Assembly: GCA_964649745.1 (NCBI GenBank)
Contig: CAZYQI010000003.1
Coordinates: 1 to 64,000 of the forward strand
Source of the DNA: CAZEHS01 sp964649745
GTDB taxonomy: Bacteria; Bacillota; Clostridia; Peptostreptococcales; Acidaminobacteraceae
Reading direction: 5' to 3'
DNA length: 64,000 nt
Position 1 is the stretch's first letter, and every line of letters begins with the position of its first letter. The notes under the pieces were generated by a model. That model searched no databases, was not told the origin of the DNA, and worked only from the letters and a program-made list of their open reading frames with translations. Below are positions 8,424 to 16,254 of this stretch, in pieces. Made by a program: the position numbers and the translations under genes.

Positions 8424-10131
8424 AGTGAATGGCACCTCCCTTAAGAGAAAGGATGGCTTCGTGAATGGCCTCCGCCGTGGTGGGATGGGCGAAAACCGTA
8501 TGAACCAGGGCTTCCGCTTTTACCCCCGCTTCAATCAGATAGGCAAAACCCGCAATAAGATCGGAGGCACCGATGCCCACAATTCCGGCTCCGATGATGC
8601 TTCCCGCCTCATTGGTGAGGATCTTTACAAAGCCCTCCGGGGCTCCGGCGGTGAGCGCCTTTCCATTGGCTGCAAAGGGGAACCGCCCCGCCTGATAGGG
8701 AGTGCCGGAGGCCTTCAACGTCATTTCACTTTCTCCTACCGTTCCGATTTCCGGTGTCACGAACACGGCACTGGGAATAGCCTTGTAGGACATTTCCGCT
8801 GTATGCCCCATGATGGTTTCCGCTGCCACGATGCCCTGATGGGAGGCCACATGGGCCAGCTGAATGATGTTGGTGAGGTCTCCGATGGCATAATGGTTGG
8901 GCTTGGTGGTGCGCATCTGTGCATCCACCCGAACTCCTCTGCCGGATTCATTGAGTTCAATCCCCATCTCGGCTAAGGGGAAGGACTCCAGATTGGGGCG
9001 ACGCCCTACGGCCATCAGCACATAGTCTCCGATGCCATATTTCAGCTCCCCATGAACAGAAAACTCCGTAATAAGCCCCTCTTGTCCGGCATCCAATATC
9101 CGCTCTGCCTTGGCACAGGTGTGCAAAACAATTCCCCGCTCCTTGCAGGCGGTTACGATCGTATCGGCAATGTCCTCATCCAGGGTGCTGAGGATCCGGT
9201 CCATAAATTCCACCACCGTCACCCGACAGCCCAGGGCGCTGAAGATAAAGGCAAATTCCATGCCGATGATGCCGCCTCCGATAATGGTCATGGCCTTGGG
9301 TATTTCCTGAAGCTGCAGAGCTTCCTGACTGGTGACAACCCGCTCCAGGTCGGCTCCGGGTATATGGAGGCGAACCGGAGATGCCCCGGTGGCCAGGATG
9401 GTGTTTTCGGCGCGGATTACCGCATCCACCTTCTTGTTGCTTACCGCATAGCCCCCTTCAGCCGGCACGGCTTCCCCGGTGATGCAGCGGATTCCCCAGT
9501 GCTCCATCAGGCCCTCAATGCCTCCCACCAGGGTGTCCACCACCTCATCCTTCCGCCGGACGATCTGCTTCATATCCGGTGATGCTCCCTGGACCGTAAT
9601 GCCAAAATTAGCCGCATGGCATATTTCTTCATACAGATGTGCGCTTTTCACCAGGCTTTTGGTGGGAATGCACCCGTGATTCAGACAGGTTCCCCCCAGC
9701 CGTTCCTTTTCAACCAGAACCACCCTGGCTCCCAGCTGGGCCCCACGAATGGCCGCCACATAGCCTCCGGGGCCCCCACCGATTACCGCGATATCACATT
9801 CTACGGTTTCCTTCTGAGGCTTGGAAATGCCAAAGGAATAGCCCGATTTGACCGGTGTTTTGGCCGCAGCCACCGAAGCTCCCGTGGCGCAGGGCTCCTC
9901 CCCTTCCATGTGGACAATGGCATCCCCTAGGTTCACAGTCTTTCCTTCCTCCATAAGGAGGGCCTCAACCGTCCCCGCATAGTCGGAAACCACCTTGAAA
10001 TTCCCCTTGCCGGATTCCGCGTTGAACAGAACATCCCCCGCTTTGATGCTCTGCCCCGCTTGTACTGCTATTTTTCCGACCTTGGCGCTTTTATCATGAC
10101 CCGAAAGTTTTTTAAGTGTAATGGTGTACAT
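8416..10131 (-). CDS. lpdA: Dihydrolipoyl dehydrogenase with N-terminal lipoyl domain
   Basis: About 571 residues. Residues 1-75 form a lipoyl domain with an ESGKG motif supplying the lipoylation Lys (usual ETDKA type). After a linker comes a full flavoprotein disulfide reductase: GGGPGGYVAA dinucleotide motif, redox disulfide GGTCLNHGCIPTKS, a second NAD-binding GGGIIGMEFA motif and the C-terminal HAHPT-like dimer motif (VFAHPTTAE). It reoxidises dihydrolipoamide with NAD+, or works in reverse to reduce a lipoyl group. The start is set by AAGGAGG 5 bases before 10131. No 2-oxoacid dehydrogenase E1/E2 or glycine-cleavage genes are adjacent; neighbours are lplA and an AhpD-like gene, so the fused lipoyl arm may feed electrons to that partner. 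Confidence 0.94.
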   Translation of the reverse strand: MYTITLKKLSGHDKSAKVGKIAVQAGQSIKAGDVLFNAESGKGNFKVVSDYAGTVEALLMEEGKTVNLGDAIVHMEGEEPCATGASVAAAKTPVKSGYSFGISKPQKETVECDIAVIGGGPGGYVAAIRGAQLGARVVLVEKERLGGTCLNHGCIPTKSLVKSAHLYEEICHAANFGITVQGASPDMKQIVRRKDEVVDTLVGGIEGLMEHWGIRCITGEAVPAEGGYAVSNKKVDAVIRAENTILATGASPVRLHIPGADLERVVTSQEALQLQEIPKAMTIIGGGIIGMEFAFIFSALGCRVTVVEFMDRILSTLDEDIADTIVTACKERGIVLHTCAKAERILDAGQEGLITEFSVHGELKYGIGDYVLMAVGRRPNLESFPLAEMGIELNESGRGVRVDAQMRTTKPNHYAIGDLTNIIQLAHVASHQGIVAAETIMGHTAEMSYKAIPSAVFVTPEIGTVGESEMTLKASGTPYQAGRFPFAANGKALTAGAPEGFVKILTNEAGSIIGAGIVGIGASDLIAGFAYLIEAGVKAEALVHTVFAHPTTAEAIHEAILSLKGGAIHFA

Positions 10132-10187
10132 CGTGTCCTCCTTATGAAAAAAGCGGAGGTGATCAAACCCCCGCCTCACCCAAATGC

Positions 10188-10541
10188 CTATTTGAAATCG
10201 TTTTTAAATTCCGAAATGCAGTCCTTCAGCAGGGTAACCGAGTAAGCCATGGAGGGGCCGCCTCCGAAGGCAACGGAAACCATGGCTGCTTCCATAATCT
10301 CTTCCTCTGTGGCGCCCGCTTCAAAGGCCTTGTAGCTGTGGTAAACGATGCAGTACTCACACCGGTTGTAGCAGCCAATGGCCACACTGATCAGTTCCTT
10401 TGTTTTCAAATCAAGACTCTTGGGCTCATAAGCCGCACCCAAAAGACCCATGAAAGATTCCACCATTGTTCCATTGGTTGCTGCCAAGCCTTCCAAGCCA
10501 CCTACAAAATTGTTCAGCATTTCCCGGACATTGTACGCCAT
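10188..10541 (-). CDS. AhpD-like/carboxymuconolactone decarboxylase family protein
   Basis: About 117 residues, all helical. The AhpD signature is complete: Glu in KELISVA, then CEYCIVYH giving CxxCxxxH. In mycobacteria AhpD passes electrons from lipoylated E2 and Lpd to a peroxiredoxin; other family members act directly as thiol peroxidases. The second ATG (10541) is chosen because AAGGAG lies 7 bases upstream but only 1 base from the first ATG. It is the first gene of the run ahead of lpdA and lplA, and its promoter carries an inverted repeat. The lipoyl dehydrogenase next to it supports a lipoyl-dependent thiol redox role. Confidence 0.85.
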   Translation of the reverse strand: MAYNVREMLNNFVGGLEGLAATNGTMVESFMGLLGAAYEPKSLDLKTKELISVAIGCYNRCEYCIVYHSYKAFEAGATEEEIMEAAMVSVAFGGGPSMAYSVTLLKDCISEFKNDFK

Positions 10542-10567
10542 GGTCATTCTCCTTGTGATTTATTTGT

Positions 10568-10608
10568 CTTGCTAATGTTTAGTATAGCAAGTATATTTCA
10601 AAAATCAA
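10568..10608 (-). promoter_or_regulatory. Promoter and probable MarR operator of the AhpD-like/lpdA/lplA operon
   Basis: On the minus strand TTGATT (10603-10608) and TATACT (10581-10586) are spaced 16 bases apart. A 7-bp inverted repeat, CTTGCTA-N10-TAGCAAG (10568-10591), covers the -10 box. A repressor sitting there would block transcription, and the upstream MarR gene is the obvious candidate. Confidence 0.6.
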
Positions 10609-10625
10609 CTCCTGATTTTAAGCAT

Positions 10626-11066
10626 CTATTTTTCAGGAGTATTTCGAAGGCTATTCTCTACCATATGGGCCAGCACACGGTCAAAGGTTTCCTGATCCTC
10701 CGGGGAGATTCCTTCCATGCTCTGACGGCTGAAGGCTTCCCCCTCCGGTCTTATCTGCTGCCAGAGGGTTTGTCCCTGCGCTGAAAGCGTCACCGTGGAA
10801 ACCCTGCGGTCCGAGCCGGTTTTAAGCCGTTCCACCAGGCCGTCCCGTTCCATACGGTCCAACAGCCTTGCCACGGTGGAATCCTTGATGTTCATGTGTG
10901 TTCCCAGCTCTCGCTGGCTCAGTTCTCTGGCTTCGTCCAGATAGAACATGGCAATCCACTGGATGCGGGTGATCCCATACTTTTCAAGCCTTCTGCCAAA
11001 GGCATCGGTCAACTGCTTCACAGCATTGCCCGTAATATAGCTTACTCATCGGTCAAGATGAAACAT
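10626..11066 (-). CDS. MarR-family regulator with in-frame TGA (candidate selenoprotein)
   Basis: 146 residues if TGA at 11046-11048 is read as selenocysteine. ATG at 11066 follows AGGAGG by 5 bases and reads M-F-H-L-D-R-TGA, then continues in frame with VSYITGNAVKQL and a complete MarR winged helix (ITRIQWIAMFYL, SQRELGTHMNIKDSTVARL, GSDRRVSTVTLS wing). The only downstream alternative, GTG at 11021, has no ribosome site and would cut off the first dimer helix. The TGA lies where OhrR-type MarR sensors carry their reactive Cys, and the protein has no other cysteine. A hairpin follows the TGA at SECIS distance. A nonsense mutation is the alternative. Confidence 0.7.
11007..11031 (-). promoter_or_regulatory. 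SECIS-like hairpin downstream of the MarR TGA
   Basis: Starting 15 bases after the TGA, GG-CAA-TGCT pairs with AGCA-(G)-TTG-CC around a GTGA tetraloop. The apical loop is about 24 bases from the TGA, within the range known for bacterial SECIS elements. Found by eye; folding energy was not computed. Confidence 0.45.
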
Positions 11067-11163
11067 GGCGGCCTCCTGTCTGTGATGCTTTATACATCCA
11101 TTATAGACCGAATCACTTGCCATGGCAAACAATTTGAAATTCCTTAGAGATCTTCCCAGGCTC

Positions 11164-11706
11164 TTAGAACCGTATGCTTACCTTCACCCGGCCATCCTTC
11201 CGGGATACGGAGGATTCTCCGCCGTCGAAGGTAAGGGTTTTATCCTCGGCTTTGTCCTTGACCACGGTCATGATGGAGGCCACCGCATCGCTGGAGATAA
11301 AGCCGCTGCCGGAGGCTTTGTCGGTCAGAAAGGTCTCCACCGCTTTGATGTCCTTTTCATCGTCCAGCATATCGATGATGTATTCGGATTTTTCGCCGTT
11401 CTTCCCCTTGATGAGCTGATAGTGGGTTCCGTTCACAGAATAAGACAGGGAACCGGATGCGATGTCGTAATTCACATCCGCCAAAGCCAGGCCCCGTTTG
11501 GCAACAATTGCGAGGATATTGCCCTCGCTTTTAAATTCTTCCTCCGATACCGCCGCAGTAAGGGTTTTGATGCTCTCCAATACCGCCTTGGACTGCTCAA
11601 TCGCCTTCTCCTTCACCTCTCCCACCGTCATATTGTCAATTTCCTTGGTACAGCCGGAGGTTAGGAGCAGAACTGTAAAGGCAGTAAGAATAATAAGTTT
11701 TTTCAT
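11164..11706 (-). CDS. Hypothetical lipoprotein
   Basis: 180 residues. A lipoprotein signal peptide ends in the lipobox LTSGC, so the mature protein is tethered to the outer face of the membrane at Cys19. The mature part is charged, with no domain I recognise; it has a helical segment (VKEKAIEQSKAVLESI) and then strand-rich repeats ending in SSVSRKDGRVKVSIRF. It stands alone between the MarR gene and the ureohydrolase. Function unknown. Confidence 0.75.
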   Translation of the reverse strand: MKKLIILTAFTVLLLTSGCTKEIDNMTVGEVKEKAIEQSKAVLESIKTLTAAVSEEEFKSEGNILAIVAKRGLALADVNYDIASGSLSYSVNGTHYQLIKGKNGEKSEYIIDMLDDEKDIKAVETFLTDKASGSGFISSDAVASIMTVVKDKAEDKTLTFDGGESSVSRKDGRVKVSIRF

Positions 11707-11879
11707 AGGTGCATTCCTTTGGGTTCATTATGACGTGTGAGTTGTGGTAATACGTTCTTATTATCTGTATAGCGGAAGGCTCATCGTGTCAGTAGTGCCG
11801 CTCTCTTGCAATATCTTTGTTATTCGGGTACAGCCCTCAGGTGATCCCGCAGCTGTGCCGGAGCAAGACATGCGTTTGC

Positions 11880-12719
11880 TCATATCTTTCTATCTCCCAA
11901 CGTCAATCCAACTGCAATAATGTCATTGAGGAGTTGAATCTCGCATTCCCCAGAGCCTGTGTACTCAAGCAAGCTCAGTCCTTTTACAACAAACTTATCG
12001 CGTATTTCCTGAAGTACATCCATTAGAACACTTTTTTTCATCCCATCCTTTTCTGGAACAGATACAAAAGGAAACTCATTCTTGTCCAGTACATCCAGAT
12101 CAATATGAATGTAGATGTTCTGTGATTTCCCAAGAATAGCCTTGATGAGCGGTTCTGTATTTTCACTGATTTGATCAATCGTGAACATTTCAATTGAGTT
12201 CTCCTGTATATACTGAATTTCAGGAAAATCAAGCGATCTTTGGCCAATCATTATCAACTGTTCTGGACATAACGGAGTGGGAATCATCTCTGAAATTTTA
12301 TTGTCTCCTTCTCCCAAAAGTGCTCTCAGCGGCATCCCGTGGAATTTATGACTGGTGGATGATTTCGGCGTGTTTAAATCGCCGTGGGCATCAATCCATA
12401 GAATCGTGAGGTCTCCATTCAGATTATGATTCAAATACGATACTGGAGGAATCTCCACATCGCAACCGCCTCCAATAGTGAAAATTGTTTCCGGGGATGC
12501 GGTTGAAATTTTCTCACAGGCATCCGTCAGTTGATTTAAAATACTCCAATATCCGATAATATCCTTTTCTATTAGGCAAGGATCTTCCATCGGCACATAA
12601 ACTTTCGTAAACGGGAACCCTTTTATGTACTGCGCCTCCAGTTCACATGCTCCCGTCATTAGCTCTCTTCCTCCACCCTGCCATTGAGGATAAAACAAAT
12701 TGAGATGTTGCGTTTTCAT
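11880..12719 (-). CDS. Ureohydrolase (arginase family)
   Basis: About 279 residues with the ureohydrolase fold. The metal motifs WIDAHGDLN and HIDLDVLD are intact, but the usual GGDHS motif is replaced by GGGCDVEI, so one histidine ligand is missing. The substrate could be arginine, formimidoglutamate or another guanidino compound; the sequence alone does not settle it. ATG 12719 is chosen because GAAGGAG lies 6 bases upstream. A sigma-54 promoter and a palindrome separate it from a RocR-like activator, which suggests an inducible catabolic enzyme. Confidence 0.8.
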   Translation of the reverse strand: MKTQHLNLFYPQWQGGGRELMTGACELEAQYIKGFPFTKVYVPMEDPCLIEKDIIGYWSILNQLTDACEKISTASPETIFTIGGGCDVEIPPVSYLNHNLNGDLTILWIDAHGDLNTPKSSTSHKFHGMPLRALLGEGDNKISEMIPTPLCPEQLIMIGQRSLDFPEIQYIQENSIEMFTIDQISENTEPLIKAILGKSQNIYIHIDLDVLDKNEFPFVSVPEKDGMKKSVLMDVLQEIRDKFVVKGLSLLEYTGSGECEIQLLNDIIAVGLTLGDRKI

Positions 12720-12765
12720 AGGTTTCTCCTTCTCGTAATTGAAAGTGTCTGCATTCATATCTAAC

Positions 12766-12781
12766 GCAATATTTGTGCCAA
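12766..12781 (-). promoter_or_regulatory. Sigma-54 (-24/-12) promoter of the ureohydrolase gene
   Basis: The minus strand reads TTGGCACAAATATTGC: TGGCAC at 12775-12780, 5 bases, TTGC at 12766-12769. Both boxes match the consensus, with GG and GC 10 bases apart. It lies about 47 bases before the ureohydrolase start. Confidence 0.88.
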
Positions 12782-12858
12782 CAAACGCAATTAAGAAACC
12801 TGCTAGTTTAGAGCGTTATCCAAACACTAATCCCATCATATTTGTAAATATTTTTTTC

Positions 12859-12880
12859 GGTGTAAAATATATTTTACACC
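12859..12880. promoter_or_regulatory. Perfect 22-bp palindrome, probable activator binding site
   Basis: GGTGTAAAATA is followed directly by its exact reverse complement. It lies about 80-100 bases upstream of the -24/-12 promoter and just after the activator gene's stop codon. No T-run follows on either strand, so it is not a terminator. The spacing is that of an enhancer site for a sigma-54 activator. Confidence 0.7.
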
Positions 12881-12895
12881 CCAAACGATTTACTC

Positions 12896-14239
12896 TCAAA
12901 ATTTCAATCCATACTTTTCGATTTTATAACGCAGGCTTTGACGAGATATTCCCAACGCCCTTGCCGCTTCAGATTTACTTTTGCCAGCATTCAGTGCCTG
13001 TCTGATGAGGTTCTGTTCATACACTTTGAGCTTTTTCTCCAAGTTTTTCTCGTTTTCATCCAGCTCAACATCTGGCCGAACAACGGATTCCTTAACATCA
13101 AGCAGATAGTCTGGTAAGTCTTTTAATGTTATCATATCTCCGTTTACAACATTGAATGCCCCTTCAATTACGTGGCGCAATTCCCGGACGTTTCCTTTCC
13201 ACTGATATTGCATAAATGCAGCCATTGCCAGTTCACTTATTCCTGCAATCACTTCATTAAACTGTATTTTATTGATTTGTATAAAGTGTTCTGTTAATAG
13301 TTGAATATCCTCACGGCGCTCTCTCAAAGGTGGAATCTTAAGCGTTACAATACCAATCCGGTAAAACAGATCCTCGCGTAGCATGTTCTGCTCAATAGCC
13401 CGAAATGGTTCGACATTCATTGCGGATATGATTCGTACATCCACAGAATGTTCCTCACTTTCTCCAAGCCTTCTAAATCGTCGTTCTTCCAGAAAACGGA
13501 GAAGTTTTGCTTGCAAATTCAGAGGCATCATCTGAAGTTCATCCAAAAACAGAACGCCTTTGTCAGCCTTTTGAATGAGCCCATCACGTTCTACTGCATC
13601 GGTATATGCCCCTTTTGCCGTACCAAATAGAACTGCTTCCAACATATTATCTGGTATGGATGCACAATTTACGGCGATAAAAGAACCAACTATTCGACTA
13701 CTATGATGATAAAGAGACTGTGCCACCAGTTCTTTTCCCGTACCTGTCTCACCCCAGATCAATACAGATGAATCCGATTTTGCAATTCGAAGGATTTTCT
13801 CCTTTATTTTAAGCATTTCCGGTGCAACCGTATGAATGTCTTCTAAAGAATATCCCTGATTCATATTGGCTTGGATTAGGGGCTTCGCAATATCCAAAAA
13901 CTTCGAAATTTCAATGGCACCAATCACTTCACCGTTTTCAACAATCGGAACAGTGGTATTCAACAACTGATGAGTAACTCCTTTAAAATCACAGAGTGTC
14001 TGACGTTCAAAAAAAACGGGATTCCCTGTGTTGATAACCCTCAGCAGACTGCTATCCTGTTCTTTCAATTCTGGATAGACTTGCAATATGTGCATTCCCG
14101 AAGTATGGTCACTCGTAAATTTTCCGGATCGCGGATCATACATTGTACTGTATTCAACAATTCCTTCTCGGTTTACAATAATAATCCAATCAATCTCATC
14201 ATAAAGCTGTAGTGCTTTGCTTATTGCGTGTTTGAACAT
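12896..14239 (-). CDS. RocR-like sigma-54-dependent activator
   Basis: 447 residues. An N-terminal PAS-like sensor spans about residues 1-125. A central AAA+ domain follows, with Walker A GETGTGKE, the sigma-54 contact loop as GAYTDA (usual GAFTGA), Walker B GVLFLDE and arginine finger REDLFYR. The C-terminus is a Fis-type helix-turn-helix (KSEAARALGISRQSLRYKI). RocR relatives induce arginine/ornithine catabolism. The gene lies directly upstream of the sigma-54-driven ureohydrolase and almost certainly controls it. The Gly-to-Asp change in the contact loop is unusual. Confidence 0.92.
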   Translation of the reverse strand: MFKHAISKALQLYDEIDWIIIVNREGIVEYSTMYDPRSGKFTSDHTSGMHILQVYPELKEQDSSLLRVINTGNPVFFERQTLCDFKGVTHQLLNTTVPIVENGEVIGAIEISKFLDIAKPLIQANMNQGYSLEDIHTVAPEMLKIKEKILRIAKSDSSVLIWGETGTGKELVAQSLYHHSSRIVGSFIAVNCASIPDNMLEAVLFGTAKGAYTDAVERDGLIQKADKGVLFLDELQMMPLNLQAKLLRFLEERRFRRLGESEEHSVDVRIISAMNVEPFRAIEQNMLREDLFYRIGIVTLKIPPLRERREDIQLLTEHFIQINKIQFNEVIAGISELAMAAFMQYQWKGNVRELRHVIEGAFNVVNGDMITLKDLPDYLLDVKESVVRPDVELDENEKNLEKKLKVYEQNLIRQALNAGKSKSEAARALGISRQSLRYKIEKYGLKF

Positions 14240-14383
14240 ACTTCAACCTCACATGGTTTCAAAGTTACCTTATACTGCAACCTCATATCGGGACCTGCCG
14301 GTCGCGGTATATCCAATACGATCAATGGTTTGGATTCCGCGTTTCTCGTCATGACACACAATCACATCCACTGACGCTATTTT

Positions 14384-14548
14384 CTAGCCTGCATAAAATC
14401 TACAAGCTCTACTAAGTTTGTTTGGAATGGTGTCGGCATAACTCTTTAACTCTGCCAGCGCCCGATTCGCGTTCGCAAGCTGACGAGGTACCGCAATCGT
14501 TTCCAACTCGGCTATTGGCGGCAACATAGGTAATTTTTCCGTATTTAT
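14384..14548 (-). pseudogene. Fic-family protein fragment (N-terminal end only)
   Basis: About 54 codons. A good ribosome site (AAAGGAGG) precedes ATA where a start ATG is expected, then NTEKLPMLPPIAELETIAVP and ANRALAELKSYADTIPNK match the N-terminal segment of Fic AMP-transferases. The frame stops shortly after and no FIC core (HPFxxGNGR) follows. A start-codon change plus loss of about 85% of the gene. The surrounding 14240-14681 gap otherwise holds only the inverted repeat at 14583. Confidence 0.6.
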
Positions 14549-14582
14549 GATACACACCTCCTTTATGTAGGTAGAATATCAC

Positions 14583-14621
14583 CGTTTTTTACCTATGTAA
14601 AAGTTATATGAGTAAAAAACG
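14583..14621. repeat. 10-bp inverted repeat
   Basis: CGTTTTTTAC at 14583-14592 and GTAAAAAACG at 14612-14621 are perfect complements 19 bases apart, between the Fic fragment and the amidase gene. It could be a hairpin or an operator. Confidence 0.45.
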
Positions 14622-14681
14622 CCGAAAACTACCGACGTTCCGGTCATTTCGTGATTAGGGTACATTGCTCATCAATGGGCC

Positions 14682-15374
14682 TTAAAGCTCCCGCTCCACG
14701 CTTTCTAAAAACTCCTGCCACCTCTCGCCCCTAATAAGACGGGTAGGGCATTCCTTCCCTGAAAAATCCTGATGCTTTTTAACGCTTTTGATATCCAAAT
14801 CATAGGCCTTTACCAACACTGCCGTGAGCTTTGCCGTGTTTTTCAGGGTCTGCTCATAATCGTTTTCCGGGTTGATGCACATTTCAATTCCAATGCCGTG
14901 AAGGTTGCCTCCGCTTTCATTGAGGCCGTCTCCGGCATGGAATGCCAGTTCATTGTCCGGTATATGATTGTAGATTTCATGGTCATCTACGGTATAATGC
15001 CAGGAGGTTTCCTGATTGTTGCATTCTCGGTGAAGAAAGGCGTTATGGGATGCCGCATCGGCATTTTTTCCCTCATTGCCGGTTTCGTGGATGACGATGT
15101 ATCTGATTTTCCGCTCCGTTCCAGACCGCCCCAGGGTTTCGGAGGGGATAAAGTCGGTGATCACCGGTATGGAGCCGATTTGATCTACCTGTTCCTTAAG
15201 GGAACTGGGACGGTTTTCGTTGAAATAGTAAAATCCTGCTGCCCCACAGGCGATAATTAAAAATAATGAAATTAGCCGCTGTTTTTTTCGCCGCCGCTTT
15301 CGTTTGTTGCGTTGCTGTTGCCACTGGGATTCCTCGGTTTCCCAGTGGGCCTCCTGCCGATTATTTCGTGCCAT
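14682..15374 (-). CDS. Membrane-anchored N-acetylmuramoyl-L-alanine amidase
   Basis: 230 residues. A basic N-terminus (RNKRKRRRKKQR) precedes one membrane helix near residues 34-50, then an extracellular Amidase_2 (PGRP-like) domain. Zinc ligands are visible in VIHETGN and KHQDFSGKECP, and SWHYTVDDHEIYNHIPD is typical of the family. It cleaves the MurNAc-L-Ala bond in peptidoglycan. A GGGGATGG ribosome site precedes the ATG. Transcribed alone, away from the GNAT gene. Confidence 0.88.
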   Translation of the reverse strand: MARNNRQEAHWETEESQWQQQRNKRKRRRKKQRLISLFLIIACGAAGFYYFNENRPSSLKEQVDQIGSIPVITDFIPSETLGRSGTERKIRYIVIHETGNEGKNADAASHNAFLHRECNNQETSWHYTVDDHEIYNHIPDNELAFHAGDGLNESGGNLHGIGIEMCINPENDYEQTLKNTAKLTAVLVKAYDLDIKSVKKHQDFSGKECPTRLIRGERWQEFLESVEREL

Positions 15375-15503
15375 TATCTCACCATCCCCTTTGGATTATA
15401 TCAAAGGTTCCGGCTCTTCTCCCTTAACAGTTTCTTAACGATGAGACCGAAAATCTGTTCAGAAAATCATCCCATAGCAGTATACTGAAAAGGAGGTGAC
15501 AAC

Positions 15504-15557
15504 CTGAAGAAACTGACCTGCAAAAATTTTAAAAACCGGAAGGAGCTTTCCCTATGA
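15504..15557 (+). CDS. Possible 17-residue leader peptide with CTG start
   Basis: AAAGGAGGTGA, a near-perfect anti-16S match, lies 7 bases before CTG at 15504, which opens MKKLTCKNFKNRKELSL and stops at TGA overlapping the ATG of the acetyltransferase (ATGA). The coupling suggests the leader delivers ribosomes to the next gene. CTG starts are rare, so this is tentative. Confidence 0.3.
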   Translation: MKKLTCKNFKNRKELSL

Positions 15558-16000
15558 TTACCTTATCCGATATACAGCCTGATGAGCTTGATCTGATCCA
15601 AGACTTATGGGAACGGAACCGCCTGTATCACGTTGCAGTTTCAAAGCATTTCAGCAAAGACTACGAAAACATCCGGTTTGAGGATCGTATGAAGCCCCTG
15701 CGGGCGTTACCGGAGGAGGAATTAAAAATCTCCATCGCCCGAAACAACGCCGACATATGCGGTTACTGTATTTCAACTGCCAAAAACGGCTCCGGGGAGC
15801 TGGTTTCACTGCATGTGTTAGATACCATGCGGGGCAAAGGGGTTGGACGTCAGCTTTCTGAGTACCACCTTCACTGGATTAAGGAAAAAGGCTGCGAGGA
15901 CGTGACAGTACACGTTGCTGTGGAAAATGAGTCTACCATCGGTTTTTATCAACAGCTTGGATTTTGTTCCAATGTAATGATAATGCAGATGAAAAAATAA
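15554..16000 (+). CDS. GNAT-family N-acetyltransferase
   Basis: 148 residues with the GNAT acetyl-CoA loop (TMRGKGVGRQLSEY) near residue 95 and the C-terminal ENESTIGFYQQLGF motif. The acceptor substrate is unknown. The start has AAGGAG upstream and overlaps the stop of a possible leader peptide. A hairpin terminator follows at 16079. Confidence 0.85.
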   Translation: MITLSDIQPDELDLIQDLWERNRLYHVAVSKHFSKDYENIRFEDRMKPLRALPEEELKISIARNNADICGYCISTAKNGSGELVSLHVLDTMRGKGVGRQLSEYHLHWIKEKGCEDVTVHVAVENESTIGFYQQLGFCSNVMIMQMKK

Positions 16001-16078
16001 ACCACACTGTCAATCTCTGCGGGGTTAATCCGTATGGTAGGTTCGTCATCTGATTTAAAAAACCGTTTGTCTTTCAGC

Positions 16079-16096
16079 GCCCTCAGGGCGTTTTTT
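16079..16096 (+). terminator. Terminator after the GNAT gene
   Basis: CGCCC-TCA-GGGCG followed by six T. The rest of 16001-16254 holds nothing I recognise. Confidence 0.75.
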
Positions 16097-16254
16097 ATAT
16101 GTATCAACAAAACCACATCCGCAAGGCACGCGTTGGGATTCATGAAAAGCGAACCGCAACCTACCCCCAAAATTCTGCACCTTACGGGGCCCTTACTTGT
16201 ATGCGTTCACCGACCGTTCTATACTGGAACCATGGAACAAAGGGGGCAATCGCC

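Noticed and set aside
10626..11021. Shorter MarR gene starting at GTG 11021
   Set aside because: No ribosome site before it and it removes the first dimerisation helix, whereas ATG 11066 has AGGAGG at ideal spacing and the correct frame apart from the TGA.
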